64,000 bases of DNA from Bradyrhizobium sp. RD5-C2 (GTDB lineage Bacteria; Pseudomonadota; Alphaproteobacteria; Rhizobiales; Xanthobacteraceae). Of this stretch, positions 1 to 9,162 are shown piece by piece. Below the pieces are notes generated by a model. The model did no database searches. It saw only the letters and a program-made list of their open reading frames with translations, and had not been told where the DNA came from. Location of the stretch: positions 178,396 to 242,395 of the forward strand of contig NZ_BOVL01000009.1 in NCBI RefSeq assembly GCF_019972155.1. Direction: 5' to 3'. The first letter of the stretch is position 1; the number at the start of each line of letters is the position of its first letter. Made by a program: the position numbers and the translations under genes.

Positions 1-1649
1 GGCACGTCGATCTCGAACACCTGCTCGCCATAGCGCATCTCGGCCGAACGCTCGATCGCGATGTCGCCCTTGAACCAGTCGCGCAAACGGCCGGCCGCCT
101 GCTCCTCCAGTCCGGCGAACAGCGCCCGCACTTCGTCCGCGGAAATGCGGCCGGTGCCGTAATGGGTGCGGCTGACCTCATAGCGCAGATCGCTGGTCAG
201 CATGCCCCAGGCCGACAGCACGGAGGCGACCGTCGGCACGATGATGCGCTTGATCTCGAGCTCGCGCGCGACTTCGGCGGCGTGCATGCCGGCGGCGCCG
301 CCGAAGCTGAGCAGCGCAAACTTGCGGGGATCGACGCCGCGGCGCAGCGTCATCAGGCGGATGCCATCGGCCATCTTCAGATTGATCATCTTGTAGATGC
401 CGGCGGCGGCCTCGATCCGCGACAGCTCGAGCGCTTCGGCGATCCGGTCGACCGCGGCTTCCGACGCCGCGCGATCGAGCGGCCGCGCGCCGCCCATGAA
501 GGCGCTCGCATCGAGATAGCCGAGCACGACATTGGCGTCGGTGACGGTGGCAGCCAGGCCGCCATTGCCGTAGCACGCCGGGCCCGGCACCGAGCCCGCG
601 CTCTCCGGCCCGACCCGCAGCGTGCGGCCGCCGTCGACACCGGCAATCGAGCCGCCGCCGGCCGCGATGCTGGCGATGTCGAGGCTGCGCAGCGCGATGC
701 GCTGGCCCGCCAGCATGCCGTCGGCCGACAGCGAGGCCTCGCCGTCCGCGATCAGCGAGATGTCGGTCGAGGTGCCGCCCATGTCGAACGGCACGAGATC
801 GGGAATCCCAAGCATCTCGGCGCAGCGGCGGCTGCCGGAAATGCCGCCCGCCGGGCCCGACAGCACCGTGCCCGCGGCGAGCCGCGAGGCCTCTTCCACC
901 GGCGCCATGCCGCCATGCGACAGCACGACGAACAGCGAGCCGTTGAAGCCGGCTTCGTGCAGGCTGCGCTCCAGATTGGTGAGATAGCGCCGCACGGTCG
1001 GCGCGACATAGGCGTTCACGATCGTGGTCGAGACGCGCTCATATTCCTTGATCTGCGGCAACACGTCGCTCGAGCGCGACACGCTGACATCGGGCAGCTC
1101 CTTCGCCAGCCGCTCGACCGCGGCGAGCTCATGCGCCGGATTGAGATAGGCGTGCAGGAAGCAGACCGCAACCGAATTCGCGCCGGACCGTTTCACCTCG
1201 GCAATGACGTCCCCGAGCGCGGCGGCATCGAGTGCAACCGCCGCGCTGCCGTCGGCCTTCAGCCGTTCGCGCACGCCAAACCGGCGTTCGCGCGGCACCA
1301 ATGGCTCAGGCGGCGGCGTGCGCAGATCGTAGCGATCCGGCTTCAGCCCCTCGCGCATCTCGACGACGTCGCGATGGCCCTCGGTGGTCAGCAGCGCGAC
1401 TTTGGCGCCCTTGCGCTCTAACAATGCATTGGTCGCAACCGTCGTGCCATGCACCAGGCGATCGGTCGCAGCCAGCATCGCCGTGTGCGTGACGCCGAGG
1501 CGTCGGGCCAATTCCTCAAGCCCCGCCATGACACCGATCGACTGATCGGCCGGCGTGGACGGTGATTTTGCGAAAACGGTGCGCCCGGTTTGATCCGTCG
1601 CGACCAGGTCGGTGTAGGTGCCGCCGACGTCAACCCCAATCGTGTACAT
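1..1649 (-). CDS. hyuA: Hydantoinase/oxoprolinase subunit A (partial, C-terminus beyond left edge)
   Basis: About the first 549 residues of the HyuA subunit of an ATP-dependent N-methylhydantoinase/5-oxoprolinase-type enzyme, which opens a cyclic amide ring at the cost of ATP. The protein starts MYTIGVDVGGTYTDLV, the glycine-rich nucleotide-binding signature of the family. Further in are the conserved patches LSGPAGG and PFDMGGTSTD. The ATG at 1649 lies 7 bp after the hyuB stop, so the two are co-transcribed and presumably form one heteromeric cytoplasmic enzyme. Family members are usually near 690 residues, so the missing part lies left of base 1. The real substrate (hydantoin, oxoproline or an N-methyl derivative) cannot be read from sequence. 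Confidence 0.93.
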   Translation of the reverse strand, partial: MYTIGVDVGGTYTDLVATDQTGRTVFAKSPSTPADQSIGVMAGLEELARRLGVTHTAMLAATDRLVHGTTVATNALLERKGAKVALLTTEGHRDVVEMREGLKPDRYDLRTPPPEPLVPRERRFGVRERLKADGSAAVALDAAALGDVIAEVKRSGANSVAVCFLHAYLNPAHELAAVERLAKELPDVSVSRSSDVLPQIKEYERVSTTIVNAYVAPTVRRYLTNLERSLHEAGFNGSLFVVLSHGGMAPVEEASRLAAGTVLSGPAGGISGSRRCAEMLGIPDLVPFDMGGTSTDISLIADGEASLSADGMLAGQRIALRSLDIASIAAGGGSIAGVDGGRTLRVGPESAGSVPGPACYGNGGLAATVTDANVVLGYLDASAFMGGARPLDRAASEAAVDRIAEALELSRIEAAAGIYKMINLKMADGIRLMTLRRGVDPRKFALLSFGGAAGMHAAEVARELEIKRIIVPTVASVLSAWGMLTSDLRYEVSRTHYGTGRISADEVRALFAGLEEQAAGRLRDWFKGDIAIERSAEMRYGEQVFEIDV

Positions 1650-1656
1650 CGCTGCC

Positions 1657-3309
1657 CTATACCGCCTTCGAAACCAGACCCTGCGCCACGTCGCGCGCCC
1701 GCGCTTCCGCCGATCGCTTCTCGGATGGACCCCAGCCGCCCCCACCGGACGAGCGGATCTCCAGACAGTCGCCGGGGCGCAGTTCGATGCCGACCTCCTT
1801 GGTCTTTAGCACGCGCGGCGCGCGGCCTTCCGACAACAGGCGATAGTGATGCGGCTCGCCGTCCTTGCCGCCGAGCATGCCGCACGGTCCGTGGCGCGCG
1901 CCGTCGCCGGCGGTGTTGCCCTTGGCGGGCTTTGCCGTCTCCAGCACCATGTCGAGCGCGACGCCGAGCCCACCGCGATGCTGGCCGTCGCCACCGGAAT
2001 CCGGCCGGAACTCGTGCTGGCGGAAATGCAGGGGAAAGCGCACCTCGGCGACCTCGATGCTGCCGAACTTGAGTCCGCCGACCGAATGCCATTCACCGAT
2101 CGAGGAGTAACCGTCGCCACCCGGCGATGCGCCGCCTCCGGGCCGCGCCTGGAACATGTGCCAGATGAAATTGCGTCCGTTGCGCGGATCCTCGCCCTGG
2201 ATCGCGATGCGGAACCTGCGACCCCAGCCGCCCATCACGCGATCCGGGCAGGACGCCGACATTGCCTTGACTATGGCTTCGACGATCTCGTTGGAGGGAT
2301 GGCTGGTGCACAGCGTGACGGGGCGGCCGGGATCGGCCCACACGATGGTGCCCTGTTTCGCCACCACCTTGAGCGGCCGCAGCGCGCCGGTGTTCTTCGG
2401 AATGTCGGCGTCGATCAGATAGGCAAAGGCCATCGCCACCGCGGCCTGCGTGTTGGCATGCGACGAGTTGACGAAGCTCGTCGACTGCGGATCGGAGCCG
2501 GTGAGATCGACCTCGATGTCGCTGCCCTTTTTCGTCACCTTGGCCGCGATCTTGATGTCGGTGCGGCCATGGCCGTCGTCGTCGAGCAGGGCCTCGCCGT
2601 AGAATACGCCGTCCTTCCAGCTCGACACCACGGCGCGGGTCTGCTGCTCGGTCGCGTCAAGAATGGCCTCGATGGCGGCTTCGACCGTCTCGGCGCCGAA
2701 CTCGCTAAACAGTTTTGCGACGCGACGCTCGCCGAGATGCGCGGCGCCCAGCATCGCCGCGAGGTCGCCGCGGAATTCCCGGGGGTTGCGGATGTTCAGC
2801 GCCAGCAGATCCAGCAGGTCCTCACGCGGCTTGCCGGCCTCGTAGAGCTTGATCGGCGGAATCCGGATACCTTCTTGATAGATCTCGGTCGCAGCCGGAT
2901 TGTAGGCGCCGTGGGTGGCGCCGCCGATGTCGCTCTGATGCGCACGCACGATGGTCCAGAGCAATCGCTTGCCGCCGTCGAACACCGGGACGAAGGCGGT
3001 GAGATCAGGAAGATGGCTGCCGCCCTGATAGGGATCGTTGAGCAGGATGACGTCGCCGGGCGCGACATCCTTGAAGCGTTCCTCGACCGCGAGCGTCGCC
3101 CACGGCAAGGCGCCGACATGCACCGGGATGTGATCGGCCTGCGCGATCAGCCGCCCGCCGGTGTCGCAGATCGCCAGCGAAAAATCGCGGCTGGAATTGA
3201 GGATTTGCGAATAGGAGGTGCGAAGCATGGCTTCGCCCATCTCCTTCACGATCGACGACAGGCGGTGCTGGACGACGGAACGGGTGATCGGATCGATCTT
3301 GGCGGACAT
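1657..3309 (-). CDS. hyuB: Hydantoinase B/oxoprolinase family protein
   Basis: 550-residue HyuB subunit, partner of the HyuA protein encoded directly downstream. It begins MSAKIDPITRSVVQHRLSSI and has the family blocks LNDPYQGGSHLPD (near residue 90), a region rich in His and Asp around SDIGGATHGAYNP, and the C-terminal glycine-rich GDCLEIRSSGGGGWG. Together HyuA and HyuB hydrolyse cyclic imides with ATP. Length and start are typical. It is first in the two-gene operon; its promoter should lie in 3310-3588, where I recognise no specific regulator site. Which ring compound is used is unknown. The nitrogen-salvage genes 32 kb away make a role in hydantoin or ureide use plausible, but this is inference. 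Confidence 0.93.
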   Translation of the reverse strand: MSAKIDPITRSVVQHRLSSIVKEMGEAMLRTSYSQILNSSRDFSLAICDTGGRLIAQADHIPVHVGALPWATLAVEERFKDVAPGDVILLNDPYQGGSHLPDLTAFVPVFDGGKRLLWTIVRAHQSDIGGATHGAYNPAATEIYQEGIRIPPIKLYEAGKPREDLLDLLALNIRNPREFRGDLAAMLGAAHLGERRVAKLFSEFGAETVEAAIEAILDATEQQTRAVVSSWKDGVFYGEALLDDDGHGRTDIKIAAKVTKKGSDIEVDLTGSDPQSTSFVNSSHANTQAAVAMAFAYLIDADIPKNTGALRPLKVVAKQGTIVWADPGRPVTLCTSHPSNEIVEAIVKAMSASCPDRVMGGWGRRFRIAIQGEDPRNGRNFIWHMFQARPGGGASPGGDGYSSIGEWHSVGGLKFGSIEVAEVRFPLHFRQHEFRPDSGGDGQHRGGLGVALDMVLETAKPAKGNTAGDGARHGPCGMLGGKDGEPHHYRLLSEGRAPRVLKTKEVGIELRPGDCLEIRSSGGGGWGPSEKRSAEARARDVAQGLVSKAV

Positions 3310-3588
3310 TTTTGCCCTTGTGGGCGCATGGGACTGCGCAGAGAGGATCGCGGAACCGGTCGATCAGGACCGGAATTCCTTCTTATAGCCAGAGGCTTGC
3401 CATTCGCAAACCGGCCGGTTCGGCCGTAATGGGGTATTCCGCCGATCAGCAAGTCGTGATCGACAAGAATCCACCCAGCGACGGAATAGAACTCAGGCCA
3501 CCGCGTCCCACCCATGCAAGCCGGCCCCAAGGCCCAAACGCCAAGGCCGGACCGCTCGGGCTTCCCCGACAACTCCCAGGGTGACGCA
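3310..3588. other. Divergent intergenic region between hyuB and the DUF305 operon
   Basis: 279 bp that must hold the promoters of both divergent operons. I see no clear sigma-70, sigma-54 or EcfG-type motif and no strong hairpin. An in-frame upstream ATG at 3514 would lengthen the DUF305 protein by 25 polar residues, but that stretch would hide its signal peptide. Confidence 0.4.
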
Positions 3589-4077
3589 ATGCTTCCTCGA
3601 TTCCTCAAACCCGGCCTCGCGCCGATCGGCGCGGCCCTCCTGCTCGCCGTTGCCGCAGCCGCGTTGGCGCATGACGGCGATCAGCATCCAGCCGAGAGCG
3701 CGCTGACGGCCGACGAGAGTGCCTTCCTCGCCGAAAACGATGCCGCGATGACCAAGATGATGAATGACATGGCCGCCAAGCCGAGCGGCGACATCGATCG
3801 CGATTTCGTCGCGATGATGACGCCGCACCACCAGGGCGCGATCGACATGGCCGTGATCGAGCTTCGCTACGGCAAGAACGAGCGGCTGCGCCGGATCGCG
3901 CAGGAGATCATCGTCGAGCAACGGCAGGAGATCGACGCCATGAAGCTCGCGCTCGGCGAACAGGTCACCGACACGACACCCGCCCCGACGCAACAACCCG
4001 GCGCGACACCGGGCTCCGCGACCAGCCACGATCACATGAACATGCACCACGACATGATGAAGCAGGAGACCAAGTGA
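3589..4077 (+). CDS. DUF305 family exported protein with Met/His-rich tail
   Basis: 162 residues from the ATG at 3589, chosen because an SD-like CAGGG precedes it and because the protein then opens with a signal peptide (MLPRFLKPGLAPIGAALLLA, cleavage near ALAHDG). The mature part carries the DUF305 core with FVAMMTPHHQGAIDMA, paired His residues typical of this four-helix, ferritin-like fold. The C-terminus is HDHMNMHHDMMKQETK, a Met/His cluster of the type used to bind copper or other soft metals. It is the first gene of an overlapping operon with a beta-propeller protein, an ECF sigma factor and its anti-sigma factor. A periplasmic metal-binding or metal-sensing role is inferred, not shown. 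Confidence 0.88.
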   Translation: MLPRFLKPGLAPIGAALLLAVAAAALAHDGDQHPAESALTADESAFLAENDAAMTKMMNDMAAKPSGDIDRDFVAMMTPHHQGAIDMAVIELRYGKNERLRRIAQEIIVEQRQEIDAMKLALGEQVTDTTPAPTQQPGATPGSATSHDHMNMHHDMMKQETK

Positions 4078-5534
4078 TGACGAGCCAGTTCGTGAAGTGC
4101 CTGCTGGCCACCAGCATGATCGTGCTGTCGACGTCGGCATTTGCCGGACAGGCGCCGGGCGCCGTGTCCGCACCCGACATTCCGATCAGCCATCATGACC
4201 GGGTCTACGCCGCCGAGCAGTTCTCGAACACGGTATCGGTCACCGATCCCGTCGACAACAAGCTGCTCGGCGTGATCCGGCTCGGCGACCCGCAGCCCGG
4301 CAATTTCAGTCCGCTCTACAAAGGACAGGTATTGGTCCACGGCATGGGCTTTTCGCCCGACCACCATACCCTCGCCATCGTCTCGATCGGTTCGAATTCG
4401 GTGACCTTCATCGACACGGCAACCAACGCGGTCAAGCACGTCACCTATGTCGGGCGGTCGCCGCACGAGGCGTTCTTCACGCCCGACGGCAAGGAGGTGT
4501 GGGTCACCGTGCGCGGCGAGAACTACATCTCGGTGATCGACGCCTCGAGCTTCAAGGAAACGATGCGGATCGAGGTGCCGGCTGGACCGGGCATGCAGAT
4601 CTTCTCGCCCGACGGCAAGTACGGCTACATCTGCTCCTCTTTCAATCCGGAGACCGACGTGGTCTCGGTCGCCGACCATCAGATCGTCGCCAAGGTGAAG
4701 CAGGAAAGCCCGTTCTGCCCGAACATCGCGGCGACCCCGGACGGCGAGCAGGTGTGGTTCACGCTGAAGGATGTCGGCAGGACCCAGGTCTTCAACGCCA
4801 AGCCGCCGTTCGACCTGATCAAGACCATCGACACCGGCCCGATCACCAACCACGTCAATTTCGCGAAGACGGCCAAGGGCACCTTCGCTTATGTGACGAT
4901 CGGCGGCACCAACGAGGTCAAGGTGTTCCGCACCGACGACTTCTCGGAGGTCGCGACCATTCCCATCGGCAACCTGCCGCATGGCATCTGGCCTTCCGGC
5001 GACGGCACGCGGGTCTATGTCGGCCTGGAAAATGCCGATGCGCTGGCCGCGATCGACACCGCGACCAACAAGGTGATCGCCAACATCCCGATCGGCCAGG
5101 CACCGCAGGCCATCGCCTACGTGCCGAACGCCGCGCCGAATCCTGACGACCGCCAGAACCTGCAGGCGCTTGGCGTCGCCGGCCAGGCCGCCCATCTCAC
5201 ACTCGCGGCGAAGAAGGACGCCAAGAGCGACAAGCCGCCGACCAGCGTTTCGCTGTTCGATCAAGGCCTGATCCAGGTGGTGCAGGCATCGGTCACCGGG
5301 CTCGAACCCAAGCAGCACTACGTGCTAGCATTGGCCGAACATGCCGATGGGACTGGATCGGTGCAGCCGCTGGCAGCCTTCATGACCAATCCTGCCGGCT
5401 CTGCGATCGTCAACGCCGCGGGTCCGATCCGCCAGATCGTGCAGAGCGCGGCCAAGGCGGAACGGCGCTATCTCGTCATCGCATCAGGCGAACCGGCGAA
5501 ACTCGGTGCGGTCATCCAGGTGCAAACGCCATGA
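4077..5534 (+). CDS. YVTN-type beta-propeller exported protein
   Basis: 485 residues beginning at the ATG that overlaps the previous stop (TGATG); a GTG one codon earlier is also possible. Residues 1-24 form a signal peptide ending STSAFAG. The body has repeated beta-propeller blades with YVTN-family phrases such as VTFIDTATNAVKHVTYVGRS, FFTPDGKEVWVT and AIDTATNKVIANIPIG, so it is an exported seven-bladed-type propeller. The last ~130 residues (after about 350) leave the repeat pattern and may be a separate beta domain. Propellers of this family occur next to DUF305 and copper proteins, but no enzymatic residues are recognisable. It probably works with the DUF305 protein outside the inner membrane. 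Confidence 0.85.
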   Translation: MTSQFVKCLLATSMIVLSTSAFAGQAPGAVSAPDIPISHHDRVYAAEQFSNTVSVTDPVDNKLLGVIRLGDPQPGNFSPLYKGQVLVHGMGFSPDHHTLAIVSIGSNSVTFIDTATNAVKHVTYVGRSPHEAFFTPDGKEVWVTVRGENYISVIDASSFKETMRIEVPAGPGMQIFSPDGKYGYICSSFNPETDVVSVADHQIVAKVKQESPFCPNIAATPDGEQVWFTLKDVGRTQVFNAKPPFDLIKTIDTGPITNHVNFAKTAKGTFAYVTIGGTNEVKVFRTDDFSEVATIPIGNLPHGIWPSGDGTRVYVGLENADALAAIDTATNKVIANIPIGQAPQAIAYVPNAAPNPDDRQNLQALGVAGQAAHLTLAAKKDAKSDKPPTSVSLFDQGLIQVVQASVTGLEPKQHYVLALAEHADGTGSVQPLAAFMTNPAGSAIVNAAGPIRQIVQSAAKAERRYLVIASGEPAKLGAVIQVQTP

Positions 5535-6058
5535 ACGATATGCTGCGCCTCGTCGAGCCCCTGATACCCGCCTTGCGGCGGTATGCGCGGGCCTTGGTCC
5601 GCGATCACGCAGCGGCCGACGATTTGGTGCAGGACTGCCTGGAACGCGCCGTCATTCATTGGGAACAGCGGCGATCGGATAATCCGCGACCGTGGCTGTT
5701 CGCCATCCTTCATAATCTCGCCATCAACCAGTTTCGCCGCGCAACGACGCGCGGCGTCCACGTCGCGATCGACGAAACCAACGAGGATGCATTCGGCCAG
5801 GACGCAGAGCAGGAGCACAAGGTGACGTATCGCGACGTCATGGCGAAGCTCGCAAGGCTTCCGCATGACCAGCGTGCGGTCCTGCTGCTCGTCGGCGTCG
5901 AGGACTTGTCCTATGCCGACGCCGCGAAGGTGCTCGGTGTGCCCATCGGCACGGTGATGTCGCGCCTAGCGCGCGCTCGCGAGCGGCTCCATCAAGAGTT
6001 GGAGGGCGCTGCCGGCGATCTGAACAATAATATTGTGCAATTGCGGAACAAGACATGA
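5531..6058 (+). CDS. ECF-type RNA polymerase sigma factor
   Basis: 175 residues. Sigma region 2 spans roughly residues 10-71 (DDLVQDCLERAVIHW, PRPWLFAILHN) and region 4 roughly 105-152 (LPHDQRAVLLLVGVEDLSY followed by the helix-turn-helix AAKVLGVPIGTVMSRLARAR). Regions 1 and 3 are absent, as expected for ECF factors. The start ATG overlaps the upstream stop by 4 bp (ATGA), and its own stop overlaps the next start in the same way, so sigma and anti-sigma are translationally coupled. It probably transcribes its own operon and responds to whatever the two exported proteins sense. Confidence 0.95.
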   Translation: MNDMLRLVEPLIPALRRYARALVRDHAAADDLVQDCLERAVIHWEQRRSDNPRPWLFAILHNLAINQFRRATTRGVHVAIDETNEDAFGQDAEQEHKVTYRDVMAKLARLPHDQRAVLLLVGVEDLSYADAAKVLGVPIGTVMSRLARARERLHQELEGAAGDLNNNIVQLRNKT

Positions 6059-6819
6059 GCAACCGACCCATTACCGAAGACGATCTGCATGCCTATGTGG
6101 ATCGCGCGCTGGAGCCGGAGCGCGAGGCGGAAATCATGGCCTATCTCGAAAAGCATCCGGACGTCGCCAAGCGCATCGCCGCCTACTCCGATGAGCGTAA
6201 CCTGCTGCGATCGGCATTGCTGCCGATTGCCGAGGAACCGCTGCCGCCGCAGCTCAACCTCGCCCGGATGATCGAGCGCCCGCGCCGCCGTCCCTCGTCA
6301 TTGCGCTGGGCCATCGCAGCGATGCTGATGCTCTCGATCGGCGGCCTTGGCGGATGGGTGATCCGCGGCGCGACATCGGCGCCGGCCGGCGGGCTTGCGG
6401 CGCTGGCCGAAGAAGCAAGCGATTCCTACAAGGTCTACGCCTCGGACCACACCCGGCCGGTCGAACTCCGCGACAGCTTCGAGCTGGTGCAATGGGTCTC
6501 GAACCGGCTGCGTCAACCGGTCAAGCTGCCTGATCTGAGCCAGTCGGGATATCGCTTGATGGGCGGGCGGGTTGTGCCGACGGCGCACGGTCCCGCGGCG
6601 ATGTTCATGTACGACGATGATCACGGCGAGCGGCTTGTGGTCCTCACCCGTCCGATGACGTCGGATCAGAACGCGCCGATGGCCGCGCATTCGGGTGGCG
6701 ACATCGCGGGTGTCTCCTGGGCCGACGGCGGCACGGGCTACAGCCTGGTCGGGCCGCGCGGGGTTGATTCCCTGCGGCCGCTTGCCAACGAAATCCGCAA
6801 GCAGGCGCAGACGATCTAG
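6055..6819 (+). CDS. Transmembrane anti-sigma factor
   Basis: 254 residues. The N-terminal ~75 residues (TEDDLHAYVDRALEPERE and the following helices) resemble the sigma-binding domain of membrane anti-sigma factors but lack the zinc-binding HxxxCxxC motif. One membrane helix spans about 83-104 (LRWAIAAMLMLSIGGLGGWV), and residues 105-254 should lie in the periplasm, with a small beta-rich domain. Coupled by ATGA overlap to the ECF gene, it most likely holds that sigma factor at the membrane until an envelope signal, perhaps via the two exported proteins of the operon, releases it. Its stop codon shares the bases CTAG with the convergent MFS gene. Confidence 0.9.
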   Translation: MSNRPITEDDLHAYVDRALEPEREAEIMAYLEKHPDVAKRIAAYSDERNLLRSALLPIAEEPLPPQLNLARMIERPRRRPSSLRWAIAAMLMLSIGGLGGWVIRGATSAPAGGLAALAEEASDSYKVYASDHTRPVELRDSFELVQWVSNRLRQPVKLPDLSQSGYRLMGGRVVPTAHGPAAMFMYDDDHGERLVVLTRPMTSDQNAPMAAHSGGDIAGVSWADGGTGYSLVGPRGVDSLRPLANEIRKQAQTI

Positions 6820-8069
6820 GCCGCTGAAGGCCGCGTATAGATCAGGAACAGCACGATCCCGATGACCAGCGCGCCGGCGATGAACAGCAGCACCGCGGGC
6901 AGGCCGAACAGCGCCGCGACGCCCGCGGTGCTCGATTGCAGCAGCGCCGCGCCGAGGAAGAACGCGAGATTGACCGACGACAACGCCTTACCGGTGTTCT
7001 GGGCGTCGACGAGTTGCCGCGTCATGCCGTAAATCAGCGGCTGCGCCGAGGTCGCAAACCCGATCAGGATCAGCAGCACCAGATCATACTGCACCGGCAT
7101 CACGGGGACACCTAGCAGGGTCGAGACCGGGAAATGCGGTGCGCCGGCGGCCATCACCACCAGCAGCAGCGCGGCGACGGCATGGGTCGACGCCACCATG
7201 GTGCGGCGATGCCCGAACTTGCGATCGATGGCGCCGATACAGGCCGGGCCGATGATCATCGCCAGCGTGAACAGCCCGAGCACATTGCCGGCCTCGATGC
7301 GGCTCAGACCCTTCATATCCATCAGCCACGGGCCGCCCCACAGGCCGCGCAGCACCAGCGAGGCACCGAGCGACACCAGCGACAGCGCGATCAGTCCGCG
7401 CAGGCCGCGCGACAGGCCGAGCCGCAGCACCTCGGCCATCTGCTGCAAGGGCGAGGAATCATCCGCATGCGCCGCCGGCTGCCGCGGCACCAGCGCGAAC
7501 ACTGCGATCAGCACGACAATGCCGAAGCCGGCCGAGCCCCAGAAGCCGGCGCGCCAGCCGAACTGGTCGACCACGAACGCCAGCGGGCTGGCCGACAGCA
7601 GCATGCCGATATTGCCGATCGACAGGATCAGGCCGGACCACAGGCCGAACTTCGCCGCCGACATCTGCTTGGCCGCCAGCGTCATCGGGCACATCAGCAT
7701 GCCCGAGGTGGCAATGCCGAGCATCAGTTGCCCGAGCACGAAGCTCGCCGGCCCCGTGGCGAGCGCCGAGACCAGCGTCCCGACCACGGTACCTCCGAGC
7801 AGGCTCAGCGACACCGGCCGCACGCCGAAACGGTCCATCGCGGCGCCGACCGGGATTTGCGAGGCGGCAAAGGAGAAATGATAGATCGAGGTGAGGCTCG
7901 CCAGCGCCTGCGGCGAGGTGCCGAAATCTCGCGCCATCAGATCGAGGCTGATCGCGGGGATCGTGCGCAACAGCGTCGACAGCATGTGGCCGGAGGCCAA
8001 TGCCAGAAGTGCAAGGACCAGGGCGCGGAACCCGATCCCGGCTGCTTCCTTCGTCACCACGCCGTCCAT
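6816..8069 (-). CDS. MFS transporter
   Basis: 417 residues with twelve hydrophobic segments and the major-facilitator loop 2-3 signature (GAAMDRFGVRPVSLSLLGG, near residue 75). It is an inner-membrane secondary carrier. The only loops of note are a short central one rich in Asp/Ser/Gln (PAAHADDSSPLQQ) between the two six-helix halves. It is transcribed alone, convergent to the anti-sigma gene with stops overlapping. The substrate is not predictable; sequence and context do not separate an uptake from an efflux role. Confidence 0.92.
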   Translation of the reverse strand: MDGVVTKEAAGIGFRALVLALLALASGHMLSTLLRTIPAISLDLMARDFGTSPQALASLTSIYHFSFAASQIPVGAAMDRFGVRPVSLSLLGGTVVGTLVSALATGPASFVLGQLMLGIATSGMLMCPMTLAAKQMSAAKFGLWSGLILSIGNIGMLLSASPLAFVVDQFGWRAGFWGSAGFGIVVLIAVFALVPRQPAAHADDSSPLQQMAEVLRLGLSRGLRGLIALSLVSLGASLVLRGLWGGPWLMDMKGLSRIEAGNVLGLFTLAMIIGPACIGAIDRKFGHRRTMVASTHAVAALLLVVMAAGAPHFPVSTLLGVPVMPVQYDLVLLILIGFATSAQPLIYGMTRQLVDAQNTGKALSSVNLAFFLGAALLQSSTAGVAALFGLPAVLLFIAGALVIGIVLFLIYTRPSAA

Positions 8070-8172
8070 GAGTAGCCCTCTCCCCGAGCAGTAAGGGGGA
8101 CGGGCGTAACATTATTGGGACTGGGGCGCCAAGTTTGCGGGCAGAGCGGATTCGTTCTGCCGTCCTTGCCTC

Positions 8173-8286
8173 TCCCGCTTGCGGGGGAGGCCGGAGCGCA
8201 TCGTCAGATGCGGTCCGGGTGGGGGTTCTCTCCACAATACGACTCGTGGAGGGAGCCCCCACCCCGGCCCTCCCCCGCAAGCGGGA
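8173..8286. repeat. Dispersed palindromic element (long hairpin, copy 1)
   Basis: Two 18-bp arms (8173-8190 and 8269-8286) are exact inverted repeats built around CCCGCTTGCGGG. Nested inside is a second imperfect pair, GGTGGGGG...CCCCCACC. The same architecture occurs at 17072-17192 and 20641-20792, marking a repeated intergenic family of GC-rich alphaproteobacteria rather than a gene-specific site. It lies between convergent-side ends of the MFS and CmcJ genes and may also stop transcription. Confidence 0.8.
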
Positions 8287-8316
8287 GGGAGCACACTGTC
8301 TCGCGGTCAGACACTT

Positions 8317-9162
8317 CTACTGCTTATGGAACACCAGCGTGCGGAGCTCGATGCTCTCGCGCGGCGCGGCGTCCGCAGGCGTGGTCGGATCGACGAAGGC
8401 GGTATGCGGTCCAAACCGGGTCCGGCCGTCGGTCGCCGAGTCGTAGCATTTCAGCAGGATCGCCTCGTCCGGCGTCATCTCGGGAATGTAGAACCAACGG
8501 TGGTTCGGGTTGTACTTCACCGAATAGGTCTCGCCGCTGCGGTTCGGATAGATCAGGTCGGAGGCGATCAGATCCTCCGGCGCGATCGTCGTGCCGTCGG
8601 CCATCGCGAGCGGTGAATCGCGCAAGGGACCTCGGATCGGACGCCACAGATTGATCACCTGGACGCGGCCCTTGACGAGTTGCTCGGCCTCGTCAGGCAA
8701 ATGCTCGAACACCCTGTTGTGGCCGGAAATGGCGGTCTGGTCTACATGGACGCGGGTCGCGGGCTGCCGCGGTCCGCCGCCACGGATATCAGCCGCCCCC
8801 TCGACGCGCTTGCGCACGGTGTGATCGAAGATGAAGACGCGATCCGCCTTAAGCGTTGCCTTGAGGAAGGCCTCGACGGCCGGGTAGTAGACGTTGCGCA
8901 CTTCGTTGTCGTCGTAATAGTCCTTCACGAAGGTCGGATGCTTGACCAGCGCAAAGCCCTCGCGGTCGAGCGAGAAGCTGTCAGCGACCAGGCGCCCGTC
9001 AAAGATCGGAACGTTATGGGCTTCGGGCAGCGCGGTGGATTTGGGTTCGCCGGGCGGCGGATCGAAAGCGTAGGTCCGGGGCTTGCCCGGCGTCGGCGCG
9101 AGATAATTCAGTTCAGCAGTCACAAACGGCAGCGACTCGATACGAGTTTGTTGAAGGCCCAC
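8317..9162 (-). CDS. CmcJ/NvfI family oxidoreductase
   Basis: 281 residues resembling the CmcJ/NvfI/gibberellin-desaturase-like family, which in characterised cases are Fe(II)/2-oxoglutarate-type oxygenases or are found with methyltransferases in secondary metabolism. A possible metal facial triad is visible: H139-V-D141 in TRVHVDQTAISG and H253 in RFGPHTAFVDP, with a conserved arginine-containing NLWRPIRGP (about 171-179) between them. It sits 331 bp beyond the end of the sulfonate operon on the same strand, so read-through is possible but co-regulation is not proven. The substrate is unknown. A role in oxidative release of sulfur from an organosulfur compound is an attractive guess only. 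Confidence 0.82.
   Translation of the reverse strand: MGLQQTRIESLPFVTAELNYLAPTPGKPRTYAFDPPPGEPKSTALPEAHNVPIFDGRLVADSFSLDREGFALVKHPTFVKDYYDDNEVRNVYYPAVEAFLKATLKADRVFIFDHTVRKRVEGAADIRGGGPRQPATRVHVDQTAISGHNRVFEHLPDEAEQLVKGRVQVINLWRPIRGPLRDSPLAMADGTTIAPEDLIASDLIYPNRSGETYSVKYNPNHRWFYIPEMTPDEAILLKCYDSATDGRTRFGPHTAFVDPTTPADAAPRESIELRTLVFHKQ

Noticed and set aside
1846..3429. 527-codon plus-strand ORF opposite hyuB
   Set aside because: It is an antisense shadow caused by GC-rich codon bias: composition rich in Arg/Ala/His, no recognisable domain, and it lies opposite a clear hydantoinase B gene.
8117..8133. Sigma-54-like GGGCGCCAAGTTTGC on the plus strand
   Set aside because: Only GGC and TTGC match, and no plus-strand gene follows.
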